From an uncultured Granulosicoccaceae bacterium (GTDB taxonomy: Bacteria > Pseudomonadota > Gammaproteobacteria > Granulosicoccales > Granulosicoccaceae), in assembly GCA_937931165.1 (NCBI GenBank), contig CALHCI010000074.1, positions 1-53,349 of the forward strand: 53,349 nt of DNA, written 5' to 3'. Positions 44,063 to 53,223 of the stretch are shown here, piece by piece. Made by a program: the position numbers and the translations under genes. Within the stretch, counting starts at the first letter, position 1, and every line of letters begins with the position of its first letter. A model generated the notes under the pieces. It was not told the origin of the DNA, ran no database searches, and saw only the letters and a program-made list of their open reading frames with translations.

Positions 44063-47000
44063 CTAGTCAAATTCAAATGAATAAAACAAATCTACGGCTT
44101 TTTCCAGGCCTTGTGTGGTTTCAAGATAAAGCTGTTCGGCCAGATCGTAGCGCAGGAAAAGCGTATTGACTGAGTTAAATACACCAAGCCCGTAGCGGAC
44201 CAGTAATCGATCATTAAGTCTGCCGCTCAGTTGTACCTGAGTATCCTCACCGGAGCCGGTAGCGCTCATAGTGAAGTCATCAATGCCGAGGTTTGCTGCC
44301 AGTGATTGGGTGATGCTGCGACCGTTAGTTATACCCATAAACAACGCGGCATTGGCAATGAGTTGTGAATCATCTGCAGCTTCAGCACCCAAATCGATTG
44401 GTCTGCCAAGAACCAGATACGGAAGTATTGCTTCTTCAGGTAACGGGGGTTCTGAAAACAGTGTGGTTTGCGGGTCATTCAGTGATCCGTCGACACGCAA
44501 GCCTGCCAATACACGTCCGGTGTTTCGTACAGCTTCTACTGAGAGGTTGGTTTGTTCCAGCGGGCCGACAAAGTTGATACGGCCGTCTCTGATAACAAGT
44601 GACTGACCATAAGAGCGATAAGTGCCTTTATCTATAAACACTTCACCGAGCACTTCCGGTATTCTTTTGGGTTTGATTTTAACATTCATGTTGCCATGCA
44701 GATCGGCGTCCAGTCCGTAGCCGCTAAAAGATACCTGGTTGCCGAGTTGAATATCAATGTCCGCGCGAACCGGATGAGTGCTGCGTTGATTCAGATTAAG
44801 ATCGTTTTTCGCTACCGCATCAACAATGACAATATCGTCTGAAATCGGAATGCCGTTGTTGTCGATCTTAGGCAGAGTAATCGCAGCGCGTGGCACAGTG
44901 ACGCGACCACCAACTGAAATTCGTTCTTTTGTCAGGTTGATACTAAGGTCCGGAGATACAATGGCGCTGTTCAGGTATTTGTGCCTGACGTTAATGCGGT
45001 CTCCCTGCAAGTTTAATTTCGCCGTCCAGTCGTTGTTTTCAATCTGTGCGTTGCCAGTTACAGACAAAGGGCGGCCGTCTGATTCGGCAGATCCGGTGAC
45101 GCTAATGTTGTCATTGGCAACTGTTAATTCCATTTGAATATTATCTAATGGCGTTGGTATGCCGGGCGAGTCGATAGCAGCATTGTTCAAACTTATCTGT
45201 CCGTCCACCCGCGGAGCTTTCAAGGTACCGCTCAAATTAAAATTGCTGACCACAGATCCCTTGCTGAATTCCAGCGCCGGGAAATATTCGTGTATCCACT
45301 GCACAGGTGACTCCCCAAGCGTTACGGTCCCCCGCAGTGGATAGGTGCGATTGTTCAATGAAATTGCAACATTTGCTTCAATCGGTCCGGTTTTATCTGT
45401 ATCAACGCTAAGCACTGAAGTGATTTTGTTGCGAAGCGTTGTGACCTGTAAATCGGCAGTGCTGAGATCGAAGGTAACCGGCTTTGCAGCAGCGGGTGGT
45501 GTAATGGTCACCCTGCCATGCTGTACGCTGGTGAGCAGTTCCGCTTCAGGTCGCTTAAACTGATGCCATTTTAGTTTGCCGCGAGACTGCAAAATTCCTG
45601 CAGCTGAAATATCATCTGGAAGCAATGGACTGATGGTCGAAAGGTCAAGGCGGTCAACACTGAAGTCCAGGGTACCATCGCTGCCAATTAGTGCCGGGGC
45701 ATCGACACACACTGAAGACTCGCCTACCTCCCAGCAGTGTGGCTGTAAGGCGACGGCATTTCGTCCATTGACCCAGGTAAGTTCCAATGGCGTGTCGAGT
45801 TGTACCGGTTGGCCGGTAATGGTGGCGTTGGTTTTATAAATCTTGCCTATCCAGTTACGGTATTTATCCAGTTTCCCTGACATCCTCATTGAACTGACTG
45901 ATAATGGTTCACCATTGAAATTTGCTTTGAGATAGTGGTTTTCGGGGGAACCACTCAGTGTTACTGCAAGGTTCTGTATACTGAGAGGGCCGTTGCTGGC
46001 GGATTGTGCGGCAATGTTTAGCTCGCTCACTTCTTCATTGTTTGTTCTTACTTTTCCGGTAACTTTGGTGTTTGTGACGCGAAAGTTTTTAAACCACAGC
46101 ATACTTGAAGATGCGCTGCCGGTTATCTGCGGTGCGTGTATGTTTCCTGTGACCTGAAAATCTCCGTTTAAATCACCTTTAACATCCGGATGAAACATCC
46201 CTGGTTCACGCAATGCAAAGAAAACAGAAGCGTCAGATGTTTCACCCAGTGTACCGTTTGCAGTAAGTGTGTTGTTGTGGTTTTTGATTTCTACTGTGTG
46301 CAGCTGCAGATCGTTTTCTGGTGTACGATGAAGATCTCCAGTGAGCAAATAAGGGAACCCGCCCGTGGTTCCCTGTAAATCTATGTCCTTTAACTGAAGT
46401 GAAGTCTGCCCCTTATTGGTACGCCCGTTAAACACCGATGTGCCGCTTGTCAGTGTTCTGGGTATTGACCAGAATCGGTTAGGCTCCAGCTTTTCAATAC
46501 TGAGTGTGGATTGCCATTCAAGTCCATCTCCAAACAGTAGCTGGCCGTTTGCATTGATATCGCCATTCAGTGTTTTGAGGTGCAGCGGGTGGAAGTTAAG
46601 TTGCTTTGTATTGAGCTTTCCATCTATGGTGGCCATAGCCACCGGTAATTTGGGTCCGCTGGTTTCAACGGTTCCGGCTATCGTGTAGTCTGGCCAGAAG
46701 CCATTAAGATTCATATTACCGTTGTGCAGATAAAACAGCGGTTGGTCAGTTTTAAAGGGTATTTGTGTTTGTGCCCACTGCAGTTGCAAGTCGATTGGCA
46801 GCTGCCTTGTCAGGAAAGATATATTGCCTCGCATGACAGACGTAAAAGGCTGATTTTGCGAAGACTGAAGTTCTGCGCTCAGTAAATCACCATTGAGGGT
46901 GAAACTGCCACTTAATGGAAATTTTTGCTTGTTTTCTACATGTGAGAACTGACCGGTAAGCGCTAACGGATAATTGTCAATCAAATTCATTTCGCCACTT

Positions 47001-47548
47001 GCGACAGCGTTCAACCACAGCCACTCCAGCTGTATTGAGTCTGCAATCATGGTGTGATCGCTAATCCTGCCTGAGAACTGAAGGTTCTTTAGCTCAATGG
47101 TTTTTTTTTCGGGGCGGTTTATCGAGAGTTTATTAATGGTGAGCTTGTCTGTGACCAATTCAAATGGAACTTTTACCGGCTTAAGCTGAATCGGATTTTT
47201 TTTGACCTCGGGTTTCACCAGCGTGACGGTTAATTGATTGATATCTGCGTTACTCACACAGAATTCCTGTCCACGCCAGCACCTCGGATTCCACTTCAGC
47301 GTGGCTTTGTCGGCAGTTATCCGGGTGTTGTTTTTCATTGTCCAGCTGACATCAGTCAATACCAGACCGTTAGCGAGATTACCGGATTCGTATTGATAAT
47401 GCAGATTGGTCAGTGTGCGTTGCAGTGTACCTAAAGAAACTCTGGCACCGCGCTCGGTAAAGAAGCACCAGCTCACGACAGCAAAAAACAAAATCATCAG
47501 CAGCAATAGAATGGCTGCGGAGATTTTTATGGTTGATGCTCTGGTCAT
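44063..47548 (-). CDS. tamB: Translocation and assembly module protein TamB
   Basis: The 1161-residue protein has one N-terminal membrane anchor (about 8-30). A very long beta-rich stretch follows, then the conserved TamB (DUF490) domain at the C-terminus, including GLRVDGSLNDPQTTLFSEPP, EAILPYLVLGRP and VRYGLGVFNSVNTLFLRYDL. TamB bridges the inner and outer membranes, helps insert outer-membrane proteins with TamA, and is also implicated in phospholipid transport. The length is near E. coli TamB (1259). Its start overlaps the tamA stop by 4 bp, so the two are translationally coupled. Confidence 0.96.
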   Translation of the reverse strand: MTRASTIKISAAILLLLMILFFAVVSWCFFTERGARVSLGTLQRTLTNLHYQYESGNLANGLVLTDVSWTMKNNTRITADKATLKWNPRCWRGQEFCVSNADINQLTVTLVKPEVKKNPIQLKPVKVPFELVTDKLTINKLSINRPEKKTIELKNLQFSGRISDHTMIADSIQLEWLWLNAVASGEMNLIDNYPLALTGQFSHVENKQKFPLSGSFTLNGDLLSAELQSSQNQPFTSVMRGNISFLTRQLPIDLQLQWAQTQIPFKTDQPLFYLHNGNMNLNGFWPDYTIAGTVETSGPKLPVAMATIDGKLNTKQLNFHPLHLKTLNGDINANGQLLFGDGLEWQSTLSIEKLEPNRFWSIPRTLTSGTSVFNGRTNKGQTSLQLKDIDLQGTTGGFPYLLTGDLHRTPENDLQLHTVEIKNHNNTLTANGTLGETSDASVFFALREPGMFHPDVKGDLNGDFQVTGNIHAPQITGSASSSMLWFKNFRVTNTKVTGKVRTNNEEVSELNIAAQSASNGPLSIQNLAVTLSGSPENHYLKANFNGEPLSVSSMRMSGKLDKYRNWIGKIYKTNATITGQPVQLDTPLELTWVNGRNAVALQPHCWEVGESSVCVDAPALIGSDGTLDFSVDRLDLSTISPLLPDDISAAGILQSRGKLKWHQFKRPEAELLTSVQHGRVTITPPAAAKPVTFDLSTADLQVTTLRNKITSVLSVDTDKTGPIEANVAISLNNRTYPLRGTVTLGESPVQWIHEYFPALEFSKGSVVSNFNLSGTLKAPRVDGQISLNNAAIDSPGIPTPLDNIQMELTVANDNISVTGSAESDGRPLSVTGNAQIENNDWTAKLNLQGDRINVRHKYLNSAIVSPDLSINLTKERISVGGRVTVPRAAITLPKIDNNGIPISDDIVIVDAVAKNDLNLNQRSTHPVRADIDIQLGNQVSFSGYGLDADLHGNMNVKIKPKRIPEVLGEVFIDKGTYRSYGQSLVIRDGRINFVGPLEQTNLSVEAVRNTGRVLAGLRVDGSLNDPQTTLFSEPPLPEEAILPYLVLGRPIDLGAEAADDSQLIANAALFMGITNGRSITQSLAANLGIDDFTMSATGSGEDTQVQLSGRLNDRLLVRYGLGVFNSVNTLFLRYDLAEQLYLETTQGLEKAVDLFYSFEFD

Positions 47549-49326
47549 AACTGCGGACCGATAGCCAGATGAATCCGGACCGGATTGTCTTCGTCACTAA
47601 CACCAACACCGATATCAAAACGCAGTGGCCCGACCGGTGAAAGCCATCGGATGCCTGCGCCAACGCCGACGCTGTAAGGGGTAGCGCTGTCCGTGAATGC
47701 GCGGCCGGTATCAGTGAAGGCCGAGAATGCCCAGCGATCTCTGAAGTAGTAGTTGTACTCTACCGAGGCATTGGTTAAAAACTGCCCGCCGATGGTTTCG
47801 TCTGACTCGTTGGTCGGCGAGATAGATTGATAGGCAAACCCCCTGACACTGTTATCTCCACCGGTAAAGAACCGGTGCGACGGCGCAACCCGGCTAAAGT
47901 CCGAAGTTTTTAACAGTCCGAATTCAGCTCTGGTGATCAGGTAGTGTTTTTTTCGAAGAGAGAACAATCTTTTTGCAGAAGCAGTGGCTTTCAGCATATT
48001 GATGTCTGAAAACAATCTGGTGTGCCCTGCAAACACCTTGAATGACAGAAAGGTGCCTTTGTCCGGATGGATTCCTCCGTCTGATTGCGTACGTGACAGG
48101 CTGAAGCCTGGTAACAGTAGATTGGTTCGATCTGTTGAGTCTTCAGTGTTCTCGTTTTCCAGCCGCAGAAATATATCCCGGTACCATCCACCACCCAGCA
48201 ATCGTGTATCACTGACATTCATGGTGCGCAGTTGCGAAAAAGTATCTCCGCTTTGATGATTTAACAGTCCGACATCAAACGTATAACGTCCGTGTTCCGG
48301 CTGGCTGCGATGTGGTATCTGGTAACTTAAGGATACTTCCTGTCTAAGGCGTGACAGACTGGTCGCACCTTTCAGCGTGTGTCCACTGAGATTATGATGT
48401 GGTCTTAGCCAACTGCCTTTTACGCGCAGCTCGGTATCAGTCGCATAGCCTGCACCGAGGCTCATGACGTTTTCTTTTGCCGGCGTCAGGTCGACATGCA
48501 AATTTACTTTGTTGCCAATACCTCGATTGATATCAGGTTTAACACTCACATGTTTAAAGTAACCGCTGTTTTGCAGGTTGCGCGTAAGCCCTGCGGTATA
48601 AGAGGCGCGATACGGAACGCCCGCTTCGAAAGGTTGCCACCGCGTTAAAAATTTTCTGTCGAACAGGTCGGTGTTGTAGGTTACTGACTCGATGGTATGT
48701 CTTGCACCTGAATCGAACTCAATCCAGACCTGTGCAGAATTTTCCTTGGCGCTGACCAGCACTTGCGAGCGCAGAAACCTTGCGCTGAAAAAACCAAGGT
48801 TACGTGCGTGACTGTAGAGCATGTCCTTGGCGCGTTCGTAATCGCCATGATCGAGACGACTGCCGGTTCTAATTGGCAGTGCGGTAAGTATCTTGCGAAA
48901 TTCTCTGCTCTCTTTCGCGCCGCCAGATATGTTCAGATTGATGCTTTTTATCAGCGTAGGGCGGCCAGCATCGACACGAAGATTGATTGCGGTGTTTTGC
49001 TTGTAGTTGGCGTGGCTGGCGTCAACACTTGCGTGGTAGTAACCGAGCGCTTGCAGACTGGTTGCCGCTCTTTGCTCAAGTGCTTGCAGCTCCGCTTCAA
49101 TGTCGGCGATGTTGGTCAGATTCAGCGTGCTTGTGTGCGCGCGAATTTGCGCCTCCTGTGCTTTGGTTGCACCGGTAATGGTCGTCGTGACTGAACCTGC
49201 AGGATCAGACAGAGCGCTGCTCAATGCAGCGAATAGCAGGGCAGCGAATAGCAGGCAAAACAAGAAAGCAGCGCAGAGCCCTGATTGGCCCGATGGTTGC
49301 CGCGATTTGTTTTGGATGACTGACAA
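47545..49326 (-). CDS. tamA: Outer-membrane assembly protein TamA (Omp85 family)
   Basis: The 593-residue protein has a signal peptide (hydrophobic run to about residue 40), three POTRA-type domains (to about 265) and a C-terminal Omp85 beta-barrel. It ends VRIHLAIGPQL and includes the conserved FFTGGDNSVRGFAYQ loop. TamA partners TamB in outer-membrane protein assembly. The signal region holds a perfect 15-bp tandem duplication (49226-49240 and 49241-49255) encoding LLFAA twice. The length matches E. coli TamA (577). It is divergent from the thioredoxin-like gene. Confidence 0.95.
   Translation of the reverse strand: MSVIQNKSRQPSGQSGLCAAFLFCLLFAALLFAALSSALSDPAGSVTTTITGATKAQEAQIRAHTSTLNLTNIADIEAELQALEQRAATSLQALGYYHASVDASHANYKQNTAINLRVDAGRPTLIKSINLNISGGAKESREFRKILTALPIRTGSRLDHGDYERAKDMLYSHARNLGFFSARFLRSQVLVSAKENSAQVWIEFDSGARHTIESVTYNTDLFDRKFLTRWQPFEAGVPYRASYTAGLTRNLQNSGYFKHVSVKPDINRGIGNKVNLHVDLTPAKENVMSLGAGYATDTELRVKGSWLRPHHNLSGHTLKGATSLSRLRQEVSLSYQIPHRSQPEHGRYTFDVGLLNHQSGDTFSQLRTMNVSDTRLLGGGWYRDIFLRLENENTEDSTDRTNLLLPGFSLSRTQSDGGIHPDKGTFLSFKVFAGHTRLFSDINMLKATASAKRLFSLRKKHYLITRAEFGLLKTSDFSRVAPSHRFFTGGDNSVRGFAYQSISPTNESDETIGGQFLTNASVEYNYYFRDRWAFSAFTDTGRAFTDSATPYSVGVGAGIRWLSPVGPLRFDIGVGVSDEDNPVRIHLAIGPQL
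49226..49255. repeat. 15-bp perfect tandem duplication in the tamA signal-peptide coding region
   Basis: GCAGCGAATAGCAGG occurs twice head to tail (49226-49240 and 49241-49255). The 15-bp unit preserves frame and doubles a five-residue hydrophobic block of the TamA signal peptide. Confidence 0.9.
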
Positions 49327-49482
49327 GCCCGGAAATACCGCTTAGAGATGAACTATTCCGGATAATTGCAGCTAATGTGCCCGCGCTGACTATTGACGTT
49401 CTGTTGGGGAACTTTTTTGCAAAGTGTGGTGAACTTGCTCACCTTTATCTCGTCCCACTATAAATTCACTTCGGAGCCGCCT

Positions 49483-50013
49483 GTGCTTGTACTGCGAAAT
49501 ATGCTCAATTTGCCATCGTGTAACTTCCTGAAAATACTGACATTGGCGTTTTCTGTAGCGCTTCTGTCTGCCAATCCTGCGCGTGCTGGCATGGAGTTGC
49601 ACGAACTCGACGGCAAAGTGGTTGATCTGGATGACTACCGGGGCAATGGAAAATGGCTACTGGTCATGCTGTGGTCGACGTCCTGCCACATTTGCGAAAT
49701 GCAAAAGCCGGATATTTCTGACTTTCACAGCCGTCACAAAGACACCGATGCCGAGGTGCTTGGTATTGCGCTTGATGGCATGGAAGGGATTGAAGCGGTC
49801 AAGAAAAATATGCAGGAACACAAGACCAGCTTTCCGAGTCTGGTTGGTAACATCATGATAGTCGCGTCTCACTATCAGGGTATGACTGAAGAGAGTCTGC
49901 GTGGAACACCGACCTATTTGCTGTTTGACCCGCAGGGAGAGCTGGTGGGCAACAATCCGGGGCCGTTACGCACCGAGGCAATCGAAGCGTTTATGGAACG
50001 CAAGTCCAGTTAG
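49483..50013 (+). CDS. Periplasmic thioredoxin-fold protein (TlpA-like)
   Basis: From the GTG at 49483 this is a 176-residue protein with a signal peptide (hydrophobic FLKILTLAFSVALLSA, cleavage near residue 35). The thioredoxin fold contains the redox motif CHIC (Cys68, Cys71) in MLWSTSCHICEMQKPD. The cis-proline region is RGTPTYLLFDPQGE. TlpA-like proteins reduce or oxidise periplasmic thiols, often in cytochrome or oxidase maturation. A GGAG lies six bases before the GTG; the frame extends to a TTG at 49393 without such support. It is divergent from tamA. Confidence 0.88.
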   Translation: MLVLRNMLNLPSCNFLKILTLAFSVALLSANPARAGMELHELDGKVVDLDDYRGNGKWLLVMLWSTSCHICEMQKPDISDFHSRHKDTDAEVLGIALDGMEGIEAVKKNMQEHKTSFPSLVGNIMIVASHYQGMTEESLRGTPTYLLFDPQGELVGNNPGPLRTEAIEAFMERKSS

Positions 50014-50051
50014 CTTGGTTTGTAAGCGCCCGTCGTAAAATGCGCGATGCT

Positions 50052-50126
50052 ACCCTCCCACTTGTGAGGGTGACTAACCAGGTACGAACCATACCCTCCC
50101 GCTGGCGCCCGCTTGTGGGAGGGTAT
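50052..50126. repeat. Two inverted-repeat hairpins of the CCCTCCC/CACAAGYGGG family
   Basis: The first hairpin pairs ACCCTC (50052-50057) with GAGGGT (50066-50071). The second is a perfect 10-bp inverted repeat, ATACCCTCCC (50091-50100) with GGGAGGGTAT (50117-50126). CCCACTTGTG (50057-50066) and CCCGCTTGTG (50108-50117) are exact reverse complements of the tandem units at 27207-27236. The element lies between convergent genes and could terminate transcription in both directions. Confidence 0.75.
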
Positions 50127-50198
50127 TCCGCCGAGGTTCATACTCGTTTCAAACCACACTCAGAAATACTACCCAACTTCTTGTACGACACCCACTCG

Positions 50199-51719
50199 TT
50201 AGCGAGTAAACCGTGCCAGTGCCGGCAGTAGCCGTCTGTTTGAATCAGCTTTCGGACGCACGCCCGCTAACCGGTCTTCAAAGTAAGCGAGTTTCCACTG
50301 CGCCGCCTTTGTATCTTCTGCTGTGGCACCGAATATGTCGCGATAGATGTTGATTGCCAGCCGCTGGTGAGTAATTGCCTCTTCGAGGTCATCTTTATTG
50401 TGTTCGGCAACCCATGCGAGTGCTTCCAGTGTTTGCGCTGTTTCAGCGTGGTACAGCCCCAGGCTTTTTGTCTGAATACTCAAAGCGCGATTAAACTGCT
50501 GTTCTGCAATTCTGTAGTCGGGTTCCAGCAGCGCGGCCAGGAAGTAGGTGCGCGCCAGGCGTGAATCACTGCTGTTGAAGCCTGCAGCGATTTTTCTTGC
50601 TGTTCGAATCCAGGGTGCCGGGTCACCATCGTTTGAAAGCAGAAAAAACTCGGCGTTTTCTACTGCAATACGCCACATCTCGTCTTCCTGATCTGCGATC
50701 AGAATTTTCTGCCTGTCGATTTTCTTTGCCGGTTTGTTTTGCGCGGCGTTATCGGTAATGCTTTCCAGTGTGTCTTTGTTTATTCCGGCGACTTCGGGCG
50801 CGTTGGCAATGGGCTGAGTGACTGAGCTACCGGTGTAATCTGTCGCGATCTTGTCAGCGGGCATTACCGCTGTTGTAACCGGTGCTGTTGCGGTGCTGGC
50901 ATCCAGGTCCGGTGTCTGCTCTTTGCCTTGTTGCAGCATAACCACCAGACCGATACCTACAACACCCGCTGCAGCGAGTGCCAGGTTGTTGGCGCTGAAC
51001 ATGCTTTTAAGCGGCAACTTGCCTCGTTTGCCAATCCACCTTTCAACTTTCGGAATTGGACGTCTCGCTGACCTGGAAGTCAGGGCCAGGTGAAACGCGC
51101 GGGCACCCGACCGGGTGAAACGCACGGTCTGGGTATCGGATTGCTGCAGTATATTCTGGCTCAGCAATTCGTTGACGTAGTCCCGGTAAAACTGTTTTTC
51201 GGCGGCCAGATGTTGCAATGGCTTGAACAACATCGGTGTGGCCTCGGGTATTTCCATAGCGATCAGGCGTTTATGCCGTTTCCATTGACTGCTGATCGGC
51301 CCTGAGCCAACGTTTTGCACAATAAGCTCAGGCATTGCTTGCTCGAGGAAATCGAGTGCCATGGCACCGGGCTGGCTGGTGGTGACGTAGCGGCGCCCCT
51401 GTGAGAAAAAGCTGGTAAATTTAACCCAGCAATCGTCGTGGTAGAGGTCTGTTACCAATGCATAGGCGTTTTCTTCTACGTTCATGTAAGCGATGACATG
51501 AGCGGGCTCACCCTCATCTTTGCCCACCGCATTGCTGACGGTAAATTCATGAGAGTAGATAAAACCGAGTTCCAGCAGATCATCTACGAAGATTTTCGTC
51601 GCATCGCACTCGAGCCGGGGTAATGCGGTAGTTGCTTCGAGTGTAAACTCAGGCGTTGCCATGCGCACCGCGAGCAGCTCGTCGAAATGGGTAAATCGGG
51701 TCGGTTTTGTTGGTTTCAT
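50199..51719 (-). CDS. Unrecognised single-span membrane protein with TPR-like C-terminal region
   Basis: I do not recognise a named family. From the ATG at 51719 it is 506 residues. A soluble N-terminal region (1-240) contains PRLECDATKIFVDDLLELGF and a second module ending RFTRSGARAFHLAL. One membrane helix follows (about 245-263, NLALAAAGVVGIGLVVML). A Thr/Ala/Pro-rich linker (265-330) then leads to a helical C-terminal region with TPR-like repeats (about 375-480; ARTYFLAALLEPDYRIAEQQ). The likely topology is N-inside, C-periplasmic. The frame extends to a TTG at 51770, but the ATG is preferred. It stands alone, convergent with the thioredoxin-like gene and divergent from heme A synthase. 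Confidence 0.75.
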   Translation of the reverse strand: MKPTKPTRFTHFDELLAVRMATPEFTLEATTALPRLECDATKIFVDDLLELGFIYSHEFTVSNAVGKDEGEPAHVIAYMNVEENAYALVTDLYHDDCWVKFTSFFSQGRRYVTTSQPGAMALDFLEQAMPELIVQNVGSGPISSQWKRHKRLIAMEIPEATPMLFKPLQHLAAEKQFYRDYVNELLSQNILQQSDTQTVRFTRSGARAFHLALTSRSARRPIPKVERWIGKRGKLPLKSMFSANNLALAAAGVVGIGLVVMLQQGKEQTPDLDASTATAPVTTAVMPADKIATDYTGSSVTQPIANAPEVAGINKDTLESITDNAAQNKPAKKIDRQKILIADQEDEMWRIAVENAEFFLLSNDGDPAPWIRTARKIAAGFNSSDSRLARTYFLAALLEPDYRIAEQQFNRALSIQTKSLGLYHAETAQTLEALAWVAEHNKDDLEEAITHQRLAINIYRDIFGATAEDTKAAQWKLAYFEDRLAGVRPKADSNRRLLPALARFTR

Positions 51720-51957
51720 TATCACTGATCCGCCGGAGGTTGCCGGCGAATTAACGCCACCACCAAACAACTTTTGATTCCATAACTATAGGGCAAAAAT
51801 GCAGCTTCCGAAAATCTGTTGTTTATGGCTATCGGCGATTCAGTGCTGATAGGCTAAAATGTGCCGTCGGGTGATAGCTCTTCTGGTACTTCTGCCAAAA
51901 AAGTATATGGACCAGAAAGCACCGTAAAACGTATAAAACCGGGCAGAGCGCGACTCA

Positions 51958-53010
51958 ATGCGCCACGCAATCCCTTACCCTTTATCAGCGCACGCTATGG
52001 ATTCTTCGCAAATATATCAATTCCGACGTCTGGGCATGGCAACTGTGCTGGCCGTTTACATCCTGATTCTGGTGGGTGGCGCGGTACGCGCGACCGGCTC
52101 CGGTATGGGATGCCCGGATTGGCCCACCTGTTTTGGCCGCTGGATACCGCCGACCAGTGAGCAGCAATTACCCGACAACTATCAGCAAATTTACGCTGAT
52201 CGCGGTTATGCCGAAACCCGCTTCAACGCCACCAAGACATGGATTGAGTATCTGAATCGTCTGCTCGGTGTGTCGATCGGTATTTTTATCTTGCTTACCA
52301 TGATCTCATCGCGTCATTTCCGGCACAAAGATCCGACAGTAGTCAAGGTATCGGTTGCAGCTTTTCTAGCGGTCTGTTTTCAGGGCTGGCTCGGGTCACG
52401 GGTGGTCGCCAGTAACCTGCAACCCGGGATGATTACGCTGCATATGTTGATGGCGCAATTGATTGTCGCCATGCTTATTTATGCGCTGGTGCGCTCGCAG
52501 AGAGATGTTGTGCCAACCACCGGTATCAATAAATTACCAGCAGTAGTAAACAAGGTTTTAATCGCAGTAATGGCAATGACGCTAATACAAATGATCATGG
52601 GCACACAGGTACGTGAGTCGGTTGATATTATTGCCAAAGCGCTCAATAACTCCTCCCGGGAGCTGTGGGTTGAGCGACTGCATATTATTTTTTACGTGCA
52701 CAGATCGTTTTCATCGCTGATACTTTTTACCAACCTGTGGCTGGTGTGGAAGTTATGGAAAACGCTCCCCGCCGAACACCTGCTGCGCAAACTCGCTGTA
52801 GTGCTGATGGGGTTGCTTGTGGCTACCATTTTATTGGGGGTGACCATGGACCGGTTGCACTTTCCCGCTTTTGCGCAACCGTTACACTTATGGTTCGCAT
52901 CGTTAATATTCGGTGTTCAGTTTGCCATGTGGAATCTCTATCGTGCCAGCCTGCGCAGGCACTCGAATGAAACGGACCTGACGTTCGCAGCGCCTCAAGT
53001 AGCGAATTGA
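51958..53010 (+). CDS. Heme A synthase, COX15/CtaA family
   Basis: The 350-residue protein has about eight membrane helices and converts heme O to heme A for cytochrome oxidase. Conserved features include VGGAVRATGSGMGCPDWPTC near the first helix, NRLLGVSIG, GWLGSRVVASNLQPGM, and heme-binding histidines in TLHMLMAQ, ERLHIIFYVHR and LHLWFAS. ATG at 51958 is used; ATG at 51997 (MDSSQIYQF) is an alternative closer to the first helix. The usual partners (heme O synthase, oxidase subunits) are not visible in the window. Symbols ctaA and COX15 are both in use for this family. Confidence 0.95.
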   Translation: MRHAIPYPLSAHAMDSSQIYQFRRLGMATVLAVYILILVGGAVRATGSGMGCPDWPTCFGRWIPPTSEQQLPDNYQQIYADRGYAETRFNATKTWIEYLNRLLGVSIGIFILLTMISSRHFRHKDPTVVKVSVAAFLAVCFQGWLGSRVVASNLQPGMITLHMLMAQLIVAMLIYALVRSQRDVVPTTGINKLPAVVNKVLIAVMAMTLIQMIMGTQVRESVDIIAKALNNSSRELWVERLHIIFYVHRSFSSLILFTNLWLVWKLWKTLPAEHLLRKLAVVLMGLLVATILLGVTMDRLHFPAFAQPLHLWFASLIFGVQFAMWNLYRASLRRHSNETDLTFAAPQVAN

Positions 53011-53223
53011 GGCTTGCCTCACAGTGAATAATCTGGCTTGCAATGCGCTCTAAGGCCATGGTTTTTAACTGATTTCCATACAGTTAGCTCATGTCAGGCA
53101 TGCGGATGCGATCTCTCGAACTGTATTCCATAACGTCGTTCACAGAGAAAATCATCACATTCCTTTAGCATAGCCGCCCTCACCACGGCACGCTTTTGTG
53201 CCCGGGTAAAAGCAGGGGGTTGC

